Shown here piece after piece: positions 51,814 through 59,413 of a stretch of 64,000 bases of DNA. The stretch's first letter is position 1. Every line of letters begins with the position of its first letter. This DNA is from SB21 sp964415295. GTDB lineage: Bacteria > CLD3 > SB21. Made by a program: the position numbers and the translations under genes. Under the pieces are notes generated by a model that saw only the letters and a list, made by a program, of their open reading frames with translations, had not been told where the DNA came from and made no database searches. The DNA lies in contig CAYPYN010000002.1 in NCBI GenBank assembly GCA_964415295.1, forward strand, positions 186,001-250,000, written 5' to 3'.

Positions 51814-52530
51814 ATGAAGATCGCATTGATCGGATACGGTAAGATGGGTAAGGAGATCGAACGTTGCGCGCTCGAAAGAGGCCTGACCGTTTCCGCCGTA
51901 TTCGATGAAAAGAAAACCGTTACCGCCGACGCTGTGGCCGGCGCGGATGTCTGCATCGACTTCTCTATTCCGGCGGCCGTGCCGGACCATGTGAAGGTTT
52001 ACGCCAAAGCCCGCAAGAATGCGGTGATAGGAACGACCGGCTGGATGGAGCACCTTGATGCCGTGACAAGAACGGTAAGTTCATCAGGGATCGGACTCAT
52101 CTACGCCTCCAATTTTTCCATCGGTGTCAACGTTTTTATGAAAATCGTTCGTTATGCGTCCCAGATCATCAATCAATTTGAGGATTACGACGCATGGATT
52201 CATGAGGTCCACCATAACCAGAAGTTGGACAGCCCCAGCGGAACGGCGCTCAGTCTCGCCAAGATGATGATCGATACGATCGAAAGAAAGAGTTCCGTGT
52301 TAACGGAAACCAGTAAAGGAAAGATCCGGCCCGATCAATTGCATGTAACCTCATCCAGAGCAGGAGCGGTGCCGGGAACGCACGTGGTCGGTTTCGATTC
52401 TTCCGCCGATACGATCGAACTGACGCACACAGCGCGTAACCGTTCGGGATTCGCGCTGGGGGCTCTGCATGCCGCTCAATGGATCCGGAACAAACAAGGT
52501 CTTTATACCATGACGGACGTTCTGAAGTAA
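51814..52530 (+). CDS. dapB: 4-hydroxy-tetrahydrodipicolinate reductase
   Basis: About 238 residues from the ATG at 51814, which has GGGAG eight bases upstream; an ATG at 51790 overlapping the lysC stop is in frame but lacks such a site. The dinucleotide-binding loop is 'IGYGKMGKEIE', and the substrate/active-site block 'EVHHNQKLDSPSGTALSLA' has the conserved His, Lys and SGTA. 'GLIYASNFSIGVNVF' is also diagnostic. It reduces dihydrodipicolinate in lysine/diaminopimelate synthesis. It is shorter than E. coli DapB (273 residues), as many FCB enzymes are. It is 13 bases before the LysE gene. Confidence 0.93.
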   Translation: MKIALIGYGKMGKEIERCALERGLTVSAVFDEKKTVTADAVAGADVCIDFSIPAAVPDHVKVYAKARKNAVIGTTGWMEHLDAVTRTVSSSGIGLIYASNFSIGVNVFMKIVRYASQIINQFEDYDAWIHEVHHNQKLDSPSGTALSLAKMMIDTIERKSSVLTETSKGKIRPDQLHVTSSRAGAVPGTHVVGFDSSADTIELTHTARNRSGFALGALHAAQWIRNKQGLYTMTDVLK

Positions 52531-52543
52531 CACCCGAAATATT

Positions 52544-53191
52544 ATGGACCACAATATCACATCCATCATCCTCAAAGGACTTGCTCTGGGCTGGTCGGTG
52601 GCATGGCCGCCGGGACCGATCAATACGGAAATGATCCGGCGCGGCCTCAGCGGCCGGTTCTGGAATGCCTACTCGGTTGGGCTGGGCGCTTGTTGCGGAG
52701 ATTTCATGTGGGCCGTCGCCACCGCGTTGGGGATCGGATTTATTCTGAAAGAGGACAGCGTCAAACCTATCCTGGGAACGATCAGTTTACTCCTGCTTCT
52801 TTACCTGGCTTATTCATTTCTACACGGCGCCTGGAAACAATGGCAAAAACAAAAGCGCGGGGAACCGATAGTGTTTGATGAAGGCATCCATTCCAGCAAG
52901 CGCGGTTTTTTTCTGGGGTGGACCATGGCTCTCTTGTCACCATGGAATTTGGCCTTCTGGCTGGCCGTCATGGGTTCCCAGTCGGGCTCCGCGATGAGCT
53001 TCGGGGAATCATTGATACTCGCCGGCGCTGTCGTGACGGGCGCCTCGGCATGGGGACTGGTACTGACCATCTCCGTCAAATACGGCGCACGATTTACAAG
53101 CCCGGCATGGGAGACCGTGACGCGCGCGCTTACCGGAATACTGATGCTCGTTTTTGCAGGAATGCTGCTGTACAGTCTTTGGCTGGAATAA
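52544..53191 (+). CDS. LysE/RhtB family amino acid exporter
   Basis: 215 residues with six predicted membrane helices. The family hallmark is in helix one: 'SVAWPPGPINTEMIRRGLSGRFWNAYSVGLGACCGDFMWA' (PPGP...G...VGLGA..GD). A cytosolic loop with 'QKQKRGEPIVF' divides the two halves, and 'SPWNLAFWLAVMG' begins the second. These proteins export amino acids such as lysine, threonine or homoserine. Its position after asd-lysC-dapB suggests overflow export of a product of this pathway (inference). It starts 13 bases after dapB. Confidence 0.88.
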   Translation: MDHNITSIILKGLALGWSVAWPPGPINTEMIRRGLSGRFWNAYSVGLGACCGDFMWAVATALGIGFILKEDSVKPILGTISLLLLLYLAYSFLHGAWKQWQKQKRGEPIVFDEGIHSSKRGFFLGWTMALLSPWNLAFWLAVMGSQSGSAMSFGESLILAGAVVTGASAWGLVLTISVKYGARFTSPAWETVTRALTGILMLVFAGMLLYSLWLE

Positions 53192-53222
53192 AAAAACTCC
53201 AAACGTACGAACGTTTGGAGTT
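53188..53222 (-). terminator. intrinsic terminator for the YfiR-like gene
   Basis: A 12-bp perfect stem (53195-53206 with 53211-53222) with an ACGA loop. On the minus strand it is followed by TTTTTTATTC. On the plus strand no T-run follows, so any stop for the LysE transcript would be weaker. Confidence 0.8.
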
Positions 53223-53244
53223 CCAAAAAAGAATTCAAAAAAAT

Positions 53245-53778
53245 TTACAGAATCTTGCACAATTTCAGGTATGACGCACTGAAACTGTGATCCATACTTT
53301 TCAGTTTATCCAGATGCACCAGCGGCTTGACCTTGCCGTCCTCTTTGACTACCGACAGGCACGCATAGCCATCCTCTACAAAACGCGGGACACCCGTCGC
53401 GCTGATGATCTTGTTGTCCGTGCAGAATTTGTTGAGTTGGGCCAACTGCACGTTGGTCAGATCGTTGCACAGGTAGACCAGGTCCACTTTGATATTTCCG
53501 TTGACGATGGGATCCAGGGAACTCATGCTCACAAATTCCAGCTGGAAGAGTTCCACCGGCACTTTTTTGATCGACTTTCCGGAGAGTACGGACGCTACCT
53601 TGTTGGAGTTGGCGTTATTACCGCTCTTGGATATCACCAATACCGTGCCCCCTGTAACCTTGGCATCATAAGACAGGCTTTTGAGAATGACATCCACGTG
53701 CGCCGCCTCATCGACGTCCATCGGGTTTTGCGCAGGAAAGAAGGCAAAGAAGAAAAGAAATCCGGCCATTAGTTTCAT
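53245..53778 (-). CDS. YfiR/HmsC-like (DUF4154) periplasmic protein
   Basis: I use the ATG at 53778, preceded by AAGGAA and followed directly by a signal peptide ('LMAGFLFFFAFFPAQ'); the frame is open 30 codons further. The product is 177 residues. The C-terminal half has the YfiR-like layout: 'LVYLCNDL' strand, 'ISATGVPRFVEDGYACLSVVKEDGKVKPLVHLDKLK' and 'FSASYLKLCKIL'. YfiR represses the diguanylate cyclase YfiN in Pseudomonas. No cyclase gene is adjacent here, so any c-di-GMP link is inference. It is on the strand opposite the flanking lysine-pathway genes, interrupting that cluster. Confidence 0.65.
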   Translation of the reverse strand: MKLMAGFLFFFAFFPAQNPMDVDEAAHVDVILKSLSYDAKVTGGTVLVISKSGNNANSNKVASVLSGKSIKKVPVELFQLEFVSMSSLDPIVNGNIKVDLVYLCNDLTNVQLAQLNKFCTDNKIISATGVPRFVEDGYACLSVVKEDGKVKPLVHLDKLKSMDHSFSASYLKLCKIL

Positions 53779-53928
53779 AGTATCTATTCCTTTTGTTAAT
53801 GATTTCGAACCAAGGGCGGTTAATTTACCAGTATTTATATAGTATGCAAGAAAAAAATTAGTTATCAAAAGATGGGTTGAAATTGATTCCGATTTTTAGT
53901 ACTCAATGAGAAAATAAGGAAAGCCACC
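53779..53928. promoter_or_regulatory. divergent intergenic region, YfiR-like gene / dapA
   Basis: A 150-base A/T-rich gap between divergent genes that should hold both promoters. It includes an AAGGAA ribosome binding site on each side. I see no operator-like symmetry strong enough to name. Confidence 0.35.
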
Positions 53929-54822
53929 ATGAACTCAGCATCATTACGCGGAAGCGGCGTTGCCATCGTGACGCCCTTCCTGAAAGACGGCAGCGTGGAC
54001 GAGAAGTCCCTGCGCCAACTGGTCGATTTTCAGATCGAAAACGGCACTCATTTTATTATCCCCTGCGGCACCACGGGCGAGTCCGCCACGATGAACGCGC
54101 AGGAACGAAAATCGGTCATCCGCATGGTCATTGAGCAAACCCGAAAACGGGTTCCCGTTATCGCCGGCACCGGTACCAATGCGACCGCGTCCTCCATTCA
54201 GTATTCCAAAGACGCCGAAGAACTTGGTGCGGACGGCGTTCTGCTCGTTGGACCTTATTATAATAAACCAACTCAGGAAGGTTATTTTCAGCATTTCAAG
54301 GCGATCGCCGAATCGATCTCCATTCCCGCTATTTTGTACAACGTGCCAGGACGCACCGGAGGCAATATCGAACCTAAAACCATCTTAAGACTGGCGGAAA
54401 TAAAGAACATCATAGGTGTGAAAGAAGCTTCGGCGAACTTCGGGCAATTTATGGAAATTTTAGGTCAACGGTCAAGAGATTTTTTGGTTTTATCCGGAGA
54501 CGATGCCCTGACCCTTCCGATGATGGCTCTCGGCGCCGACGGCGTCATTTCCGTGGCGGCCAACCAGATACCCCGCGCCATGAGCGACATAGTGACATAT
54601 GCGCTCAAAGGAGATTTCACCAAAGCGCGTGAAGTACACTACCGTTACCTCGAACTCATGAATTTCAATTTTGTCGAATCGAACCCGATCCCCGTCAAAT
54701 GCGCGTTGGCTATGATGGGCCTCATAGGCGAATACTATCGCCTTCCGCTCGTTCCCATGCAGGAGGCCAATAAGAAGAAGATGAAAGAACTCCTGGTCAG
54801 GCTGCAGTTGATCAAAGGATAA
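53929..54822 (+). CDS. dapA: 4-hydroxy-tetrahydrodipicolinate synthase
   Basis: 297 residues, an (alpha/beta)8 class I aldolase of the DHDPS/NAL family. 'GTTGES' is at 47-52, the catalytic tyrosine is Y137 in 'YNVPGRTG', and the Schiff-base lysine is K165 in 'IGVKEAS'. 'YYNKPTQEGYFQHF' contributes the second tyrosine of the proton relay. These match dihydrodipicolinate synthase, which condenses pyruvate with aspartate semialdehyde, the step between Asd and DapB encoded nearby. N-acetylneuraminate lyase is unlikely given the YNVPGRT motif. It has its own terminator. Confidence 0.93.
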   Translation: MNSASLRGSGVAIVTPFLKDGSVDEKSLRQLVDFQIENGTHFIIPCGTTGESATMNAQERKSVIRMVIEQTRKRVPVIAGTGTNATASSIQYSKDAEELGADGVLLVGPYYNKPTQEGYFQHFKAIAESISIPAILYNVPGRTGGNIEPKTILRLAEIKNIIGVKEASANFGQFMEILGQRSRDFLVLSGDDALTLPMMALGADGVISVAANQIPRAMSDIVTYALKGDFTKAREVHYRYLELMNFNFVESNPIPVKCALAMMGLIGEYYRLPLVPMQEANKKKMKELLVRLQLIKG

Positions 54823-54847
54823 TCATAGACAGTCATTACCGTCAGAC

Positions 54848-54883
54848 AACGGACGCATGGGCTGGGCCCGGCGTCCGTTTTTT
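54848..54883 (+). terminator. intrinsic terminator after dapA
   Basis: A 9-bp stem (54848-54856 with 54871-54879), a 14-base loop and a run of six T. It lies about 25 bases after the dapA stop. Confidence 0.85.
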
Positions 54884-54959
54884 GTTCCTTTCCGTGGCAT
54901 TTTAATATTTTTTTCACTATCTTTTTCCGAGTGAAACGACCACTGAAACGGAGATACGT

Positions 54960-56495
54960 ATGTCCTATTATGCCCTGTCCAATCCGCTTTGCCGGATTCT
55001 CGATAAGAACCCCGACGCTTTTACCCGCAACGATCTGATCGGCGTCATTGAAAAGAAAAATATAGAACGGATCACATTTCACTATACCGCCCTTGACGGA
55101 AAACTCAAAGAGCTCAAGATTCCCGTCACCGGCCGCGGTGTGGCCGAGCGCATCCTGGCCGAAGGCGAACGCGTCGACGGTTCCTCTCTCTTCAAAGGAA
55201 TGGTGGACGCCGGTCTGTCCGATCTTTATGTCGTGCCGCAATACCGGACGGCTTTTCTGAATCCTTTCGACGAATACAGTCTGGATTTTATCTGCCGCTA
55301 CTTAGGGCCCGAAGGAGAGCCTGCGCCTTTTGCCATGGACAACGTACTGAAGGCCGCGTATGAACTTTTTAAGAAGAATTGCGGCATGGAACTGCATGCC
55401 ATGGGCGAACTGGAGTTTTACCTTTTGAGCCACGACGAGGACGCGATCTACCACGCATCCAAACAAAAAGGCTACCATGCGTCCGCGCCTTTCATAAAAA
55501 GCGGCCCGATTCTCAATGAAATGATGCGTCATATCGCACAGATCACCGGTTCCGTCAAATACGCGCACAGCGAAGTGGGTTATGTGGAACACGTTTTCAG
55601 CCAATCCGATGAGATCCGCGGCCGGCAGGGAGAACAACTTGAGATCGAATTCCTCCCCACACCGATCACCGATGCCGCCGACCACCTAGTGCTTGCGCGC
55701 TGGCTTATTCGCAATATCGCTCACCGCAACGGCTGCGTAGCCACGTTTGCGCCCAAGATCGAAGAAGGCGTCGCCGGCAGCGGGCTACATGTGCATATGG
55801 AATTGATAAAGAACGGAAAGAATATCATGCGTAACGCCCAATCGGAACTCTCCGATGACGCTAAGAAAGTGATCGGCGGACTGTGCACATACGCGGACAC
55901 TTTGACGGCATTTGGCAATACAACGGCCGCATCCTACCTGCGTCTTGTGCCCGATCAGGAGGCGCCGACGCGCGTATGCTGGAGCGATCTGAATCGAAGC
56001 GCCATGATCCGCGTTCCTCTCGGATGGAGCAAGATCCATAACCTGGCCCTCAAGATTAATCCCAACGTATCCGAATCGGGCGAAGTATTGTCCAACGCCC
56101 AGACGGTCGAACTCAGAACGCCGGACGGAAGCGCTTTGATCCACTTGCTGATGGCCGGCATCACCATGGCCGCCGAATGGGGGCTTTCACATCCCGAGTC
56201 TCTGCCGCACGCCGAATCGCTTTACGTGAAGGGAAATATTTTCAAGGACAGGGAACTGCTGACAAAACTACCGTCCATTCCGCGCAGCTGCGTGGAGTCG
56301 TCACAGATCCTCGACGACAAACGGGATTTCTATCAGCGCGAAAAGGTTTTTCCGCCAAGCGTGATCGATTATATTACCAAATTGCTCAGGGGCGAGAACG
56401 ACGAGATCCTCAATAAAACGCTGGGCGAACTGCCTCCGGACGAAAGACTGAGCGAAACGCGAAAGATCATGCACAAAGATCTGCATCGCCATTGA
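54960..56495 (+). CDS. divergent glutamine synthetase family protein
   Basis: 511 residues. Metal and catalytic positions of glutamine synthetase are recognisable: E150 and E152 in 'GELEFYL', E205 in 'HSEVG', E228 in 'QLEIEF', H277 in 'GSGLHVHM', 'NRSAMIRVP' at 345-353, and E385/R387 in 'VELRTPDGSA'. Two features are unlike standard GlnA. About 18 extra residues separate HSEV from QLEIEF, and the usual 'NPY' after the last motif is replaced by 'LIH'. No adenylylation Tyr motif is seen. It ligates ammonia or another amine to a glutamate-like substrate using ATP. Whether it is the main glutamine synthetase or a gamma-glutamyl-amine ligase cannot be told. Confidence 0.82.
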   Translation: MSYYALSNPLCRILDKNPDAFTRNDLIGVIEKKNIERITFHYTALDGKLKELKIPVTGRGVAERILAEGERVDGSSLFKGMVDAGLSDLYVVPQYRTAFLNPFDEYSLDFICRYLGPEGEPAPFAMDNVLKAAYELFKKNCGMELHAMGELEFYLLSHDEDAIYHASKQKGYHASAPFIKSGPILNEMMRHIAQITGSVKYAHSEVGYVEHVFSQSDEIRGRQGEQLEIEFLPTPITDAADHLVLARWLIRNIAHRNGCVATFAPKIEEGVAGSGLHVHMELIKNGKNIMRNAQSELSDDAKKVIGGLCTYADTLTAFGNTTAASYLRLVPDQEAPTRVCWSDLNRSAMIRVPLGWSKIHNLALKINPNVSESGEVLSNAQTVELRTPDGSALIHLLMAGITMAAEWGLSHPESLPHAESLYVKGNIFKDRELLTKLPSIPRSCVESSQILDDKRDFYQREKVFPPSVIDYITKLLRGENDEILNKTLGELPPDERLSETRKIMHKDLHRH

Positions 56496-56566
56496 AAAAT
56501 TTGCTTGTTTGTCTTTGTCTTTTTTTGTAACGTGCGGTTAATCCATTAACATGCAAGGAAAGTTCT

Positions 56567-56986
56567 ATGCTCAGAATATGGTGCATCGGCGTGATCGCGG
56601 CCGGCCTGCTTTCGTTTCCGGTCCGGGCTCAGGAAATATCCAAAGAATTAGTCAAGCTCGATCCTTTCACGGCTTCAGCGACACTGGACAATCTCGGCAA
56701 GACGCATTACGAACAATTGGTCAAAGAACACGAGGCCAAACTGGCGGAAATGGCCAAAGCCGGTGTGGTGATCGTCAGATCGGATACGGCTTTGTCGGTG
56801 GACAAACCCACGAAGATCGCATTCGCCTGGCCGGTCTCCAACGGACAGAAATTATCCGATAAATCCAATATCAAGCGCGATCCGTATACGCTGACCTTGT
56901 CTCCGGCCAAAGATTCTGCCAATAAGGACGTCGCTCAGAAATGGCAGGTTTCGTTCAAAGACGGCTCGGTCAAGGCCATTCAATAA
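56567..56986 (+). CDS. small exported protein of unknown function
   Basis: 139 residues with a signal peptide ('CIGVIAAGLLSFPVRAQ', ~1-22). The mature part is about 117 residues, Lys-rich, with a helical stretch ('NLGKTHYEQLVKEHEAKLAEMAKAG') and then beta strands ('VVIVRSDTALSV', 'KIAFAWPVSNG', 'QKWQVSFKDGSVKAIQ'). I do not recognise the family. It is the first of a run of plus-strand genes leading to the metal transporter, 19 bases before the His/Cys-rich gene, so it may belong to metal homeostasis. TTTTTTTGTAA at 56520-56530 lies upstream and resembles the T/A block seen elsewhere. Confidence 0.65.
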   Translation: MLRIWCIGVIAAGLLSFPVRAQEISKELVKLDPFTASATLDNLGKTHYEQLVKEHEAKLAEMAKAGVVIVRSDTALSVDKPTKIAFAWPVSNGQKLSDKSNIKRDPYTLTLSPAKDSANKDVAQKWQVSFKDGSVKAIQ

Positions 56987-57005
56987 CGCTCCAGTCATCA
57001 TTGAA

Positions 57006-57368
57006 ATGAGAACTGCAAAAAAAATACTAACGACCGGCTTGACGGCGGTCTATTTTGCGCTAGCCCTGATTGGCCCTTTTGCGCTGTTCCATCAGCACCA
57101 ACTTCCTCTGCAGGATCTTGTTGACAGGCCTTCACATGAACTGCACGACGCTTCCTGCGATTTCCACGTCAAGACTCACTTGCATCTGTCGGATCACTGC
57201 GCCGCTTGTCAGTTCACTAGCCTCAAACAAACGGATGTTACTTCCTATGGCCTGCTGGCCGATAACGGCCCCGCAAGCTGTTTCTCAACGTATGATATTC
57301 CCGCGGTCGTAACTCATCCTTTTCTCTCTACAACTTCCGGAAGAGCGCCTCCTTCATTTCTTTCCTGA
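57006..57368 (+). CDS. small His/Cys-rich exported protein next to metal transporter
   Basis: 120 residues: a signal or anchor helix (~8-28, 'ILTTGLTAVYFALALIGPFALF'), then a short segment with eight of its nine His and three of its four Cys ('FHQHQ', 'SHELHDASCDFHVKTHLHLSDHCAACQF'). The CAAC pair and His cluster look able to bind zinc or copper. It resembles small metal-site proteins of the DUF2946 kind, but I cannot confirm membership. It is located between the exported unknown and the outer-membrane barrel gene of a znu-type locus. A metal buffer or sensor in the periplasm is inferred. Confidence 0.65.
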   Translation: MRTAKKILTTGLTAVYFALALIGPFALFHQHQLPLQDLVDRPSHELHDASCDFHVKTHLHLSDHCAACQFTSLKQTDVTSYGLLADNGPASCFSTYDIPAVVTHPFLSTTSGRAPPSFLS

Positions 57369-57403
57369 TCTCCTGATCATCCACAATTTGTACAGGAATT
57401 TTC

Positions 57404-57423
57404 CTTCGGCCGTAAGGCCGAAG
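57404..57423 (+). terminator. GC-rich hairpin between the His/Cys-rich and barrel genes
   Basis: CTTCGGCC (57404-57411) pairs perfectly with GGCCGAAG (57416-57423) around a GTAA loop, followed by ATGTTTTGCTTTT. It could be a weak terminator or attenuator, or a stability hairpin processed between cotranscribed genes. Confidence 0.5.
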
Positions 57424-57466
57424 ATGTTTTGCTTTTCCTGTTTCATTCAAATCAAGGAAAGAAATT

Positions 57467-58477
57467 ATGCAAAGAATAGCGCGGTTTCTTGTTTTTATGT
57501 TTTTGACGTGGTTCGCCAAAGCTCAAGGTCAGACATCTCTCAATCCGGATATCAGCGTCATCCCCGATTTCAGGACCTACACCACCACGCAAAAAGGTAA
57601 TCCGGACAAGAATAAGGTCAATTTCACCATGGAGGAAATTGAAATGGCGATTCAGGCGCCTCTCAATCCTTATTCCAGAGCGGACGTATTTGTCTCATTT
57701 ACCAACGATGAATCCGAACCGGTGGACGTCGAAGAAGCTTATTTTACTATAGAAAAAGGGCTGCCGTGGAATTTCAACATCAAGGGCGGAAAATTCCTCG
57801 TGGACTTCAGCAAGCTCAATACCACCCACTCTCATATTTTTCCATTTGTCGAACGTCCGCTGTATCAGCAATACTATTTTGGTGAAGAGGGTCTCAAGGA
57901 TGTAGGAGTTGAACTAAATACTTTGTTGCCGACCGGAGACATTTATACCAGGATCAGCGGAACGGCCGCAACCGGAGATGAACTCGACGGCGGCCGCAAA
58001 AGCCTTCTCTACACGGGACGCCTGAGTTCGTTTTTTCAACTGACCGAACTCTCTGCTTTGGAAACCGGTGTAGGTACGGCCACCGGTATCCGCGATACGC
58101 TTGCTAAACGCTTCAATTGGTACAACGTGGACGCCAAATTCAAGTGGAAAAAAGACCGTTATACCTCCCTGACATTGTGGGCTGAAGCGTTAATAAGCCG
58201 ATACAGCGGGCTAAACACTTTCGGAGGATATGTGGCCGCGAATTATCAATTCAAACGCCGATTCGAGATCGGTTCCAAACTCGATCTTACTCAATCCATC
58301 GATTCCAAAGAAAAGACCCGTTCCATTTCAGGAAATTTCAATTTTCTTCCGGTAGAGGAGACGCTCGTTTTCCGACTACTCGTAACACGCACCAAAGCCG
58401 AGCGCGAAAGAGCCTACAACACATACATGCTTCAGGCATTGTTTTCTCTCGGACCGCATAAAGCTCATATTTTTTAA
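57467..58477 (+). CDS. outer-membrane beta-barrel protein of the metal-uptake locus
   Basis: 336 residues with signal peptide ('FLVFMFLTWFAKAQGQ'). The mature part contains 'PLNPYSRADVFVSFTNDES', 'VEEAYFTIEKGLPWNFNIKGGKFLVDFSKLN', and then repeated amphipathic strands ('YRTGRLSSFFQL'-like, 'FNWYNVDAKFKWKKDRYTSLTLWAEAL', 'YVAANYQFKRRFEIGSKLDL'), so a porin-like barrel is likely. It has no TonB box or plug. 'NTTHSHIFPFVERPLYQQYYFGEEGLKDVGVEL' suggests the layout seen in porin-type proteins with an irregular loop. It lies 37 bases before the metal-binding protein gene, hence probably an outer-membrane route for zinc or a zinc complex (inference). Confidence 0.65.
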   Translation: MQRIARFLVFMFLTWFAKAQGQTSLNPDISVIPDFRTYTTTQKGNPDKNKVNFTMEEIEMAIQAPLNPYSRADVFVSFTNDESEPVDVEEAYFTIEKGLPWNFNIKGGKFLVDFSKLNTTHSHIFPFVERPLYQQYYFGEEGLKDVGVELNTLLPTGDIYTRISGTAATGDELDGGRKSLLYTGRLSSFFQLTELSALETGVGTATGIRDTLAKRFNWYNVDAKFKWKKDRYTSLTLWAEALISRYSGLNTFGGYVAANYQFKRRFEIGSKLDLTQSIDSKEKTRSISGNFNFLPVEETLVFRLLVTRTKAERERAYNTYMLQALFSLGPHKAHIF

Positions 58478-58479
58478 CA

Positions 58480-58492
58480 GAGTCAATGACTC
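58480..58492 (+). promoter_or_regulatory. 13-base perfect palindrome before metal-binding protein gene
   Basis: GAGTCAATGACTC, two 6-base arms around one A, lies 22 bases before the ATG at 58515. It might be an operator, but it is shorter than known Zur boxes and occurs only once here. Confidence 0.25.
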
Positions 58493-58514
58493 ACAAATCG
58501 AAAGAATAAAAATA

Positions 58515-59405
58515 ATGAAATATAAAGTGCTTACATTTTTCGGATTGTGGACGGCGATGTCGTTATCCAGCGTCTGGAGCCAGATTCATATCGTAACCAG
58601 CACAACCGACCTCAAGTCGATCGTAGACGCCGTCGGCGGCGACAAAGTTAAGACTTTCAGTATCGCCCGCGGAAATCAGAATATTCATTCCGTTGAAGTT
58701 CTCCCAAGCTACATTATCAAAATCAGCAAGGCTAAGGCTTATTTCAAAATAGGCATGGGACTCGATCAATGGGCCGACCCGCTCATCCAGGGATCGCGCA
58801 ACGAAGAATTGCTTATCGTTGATTGCTCGAAAGACATCGTGAAGCTGGATGTACCCAATTATAAAGTGGACGCAAGCCACGGCGATGTTCATCCTTACGG
58901 TAATCCCCATTACTGGCTCGATCCAAACAACGGGATCGTGATCGCCAGACAAGTGTTGTCCGCATTGGAAAAATTATCCCCCGGAGACCGCGCCTATTTC
59001 CAACAGCGTTTTAACGACTTTGAAAAGCTTTTGCGATCCAAAATATCCGAATGGCAGCAGTGGATGGCGCCTTATAGAGGAACTAAGATCATCGTTTACC
59101 ACGAGGATTGGAGGTATTTTGCGGAGGCTTTCGGATTGGAGCTCGCAGGTTATGTGGAACCCAAGCCCGGATTGGAACCAACGCCTTCGCACTTGTATAA
59201 GTTGACCAATCTAATAAGACATGAAGGTATCAAACTCATCGGCTTTCAGCCTTATTTCAGCGATCAGGCTCCCAATTCGCTCGCCGCCGAGACCGGCGCC
59301 AAAGCGCTGAAAATGGCTACTTCCGTCGGATGCATTGACGACGTGCAGTCGTATACGGATATCTTTGATTTTAATCTCAAAGCGATCATCAATACCATTA
59401 AATAG
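58515..59405 (+). CDS. metal (zinc/manganese-type) ABC transporter substrate-binding protein
   Basis: 296 residues with a signal peptide (~1-22), cluster A-I (ZnuA/TroA) binding protein. Predicted metal ligands are H58 in 'NIHSVEVLPS', H132 in 'GNPHYWLDP', H196 in 'VYHEDWRYF' and an acidic residue in the C-terminal lobe near 'GFQPYFSDQAP'. 'HGDVHPYGNPHYWLDPNN' is strongly of this family. There is no long His-rich loop of classical ZnuA. The rigid backbone helix and 'LAAETGAKALKM' follow. Three His ligands favour zinc over manganese, moderately. It is followed after 8 bases by the ATPase. Confidence 0.88.
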   Translation: MKYKVLTFFGLWTAMSLSSVWSQIHIVTSTTDLKSIVDAVGGDKVKTFSIARGNQNIHSVEVLPSYIIKISKAKAYFKIGMGLDQWADPLIQGSRNEELLIVDCSKDIVKLDVPNYKVDASHGDVHPYGNPHYWLDPNNGIVIARQVLSALEKLSPGDRAYFQQRFNDFEKLLRSKISEWQQWMAPYRGTKIIVYHEDWRYFAEAFGLELAGYVEPKPGLEPTPSHLYKLTNLIRHEGIKLIGFQPYFSDQAPNSLAAETGAKALKMATSVGCIDDVQSYTDIFDFNLKAIINTIK

Positions 59406-59413
59406 GATATGGT

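Noticed and set aside
53929..54822. N-acetylneuraminate lyase as the identity of the aldolase
   Set aside because: The YNVPGRT and GTTGES motifs and the lysine-pathway neighbourhood fit dihydrodipicolinate synthase.
57404..57423. The hairpin as proof that the metal locus is two separate transcripts
   Set aside because: The T-run after it is interrupted and weak, so read-through is plausible; I keep it only as a possible terminator or processing site.
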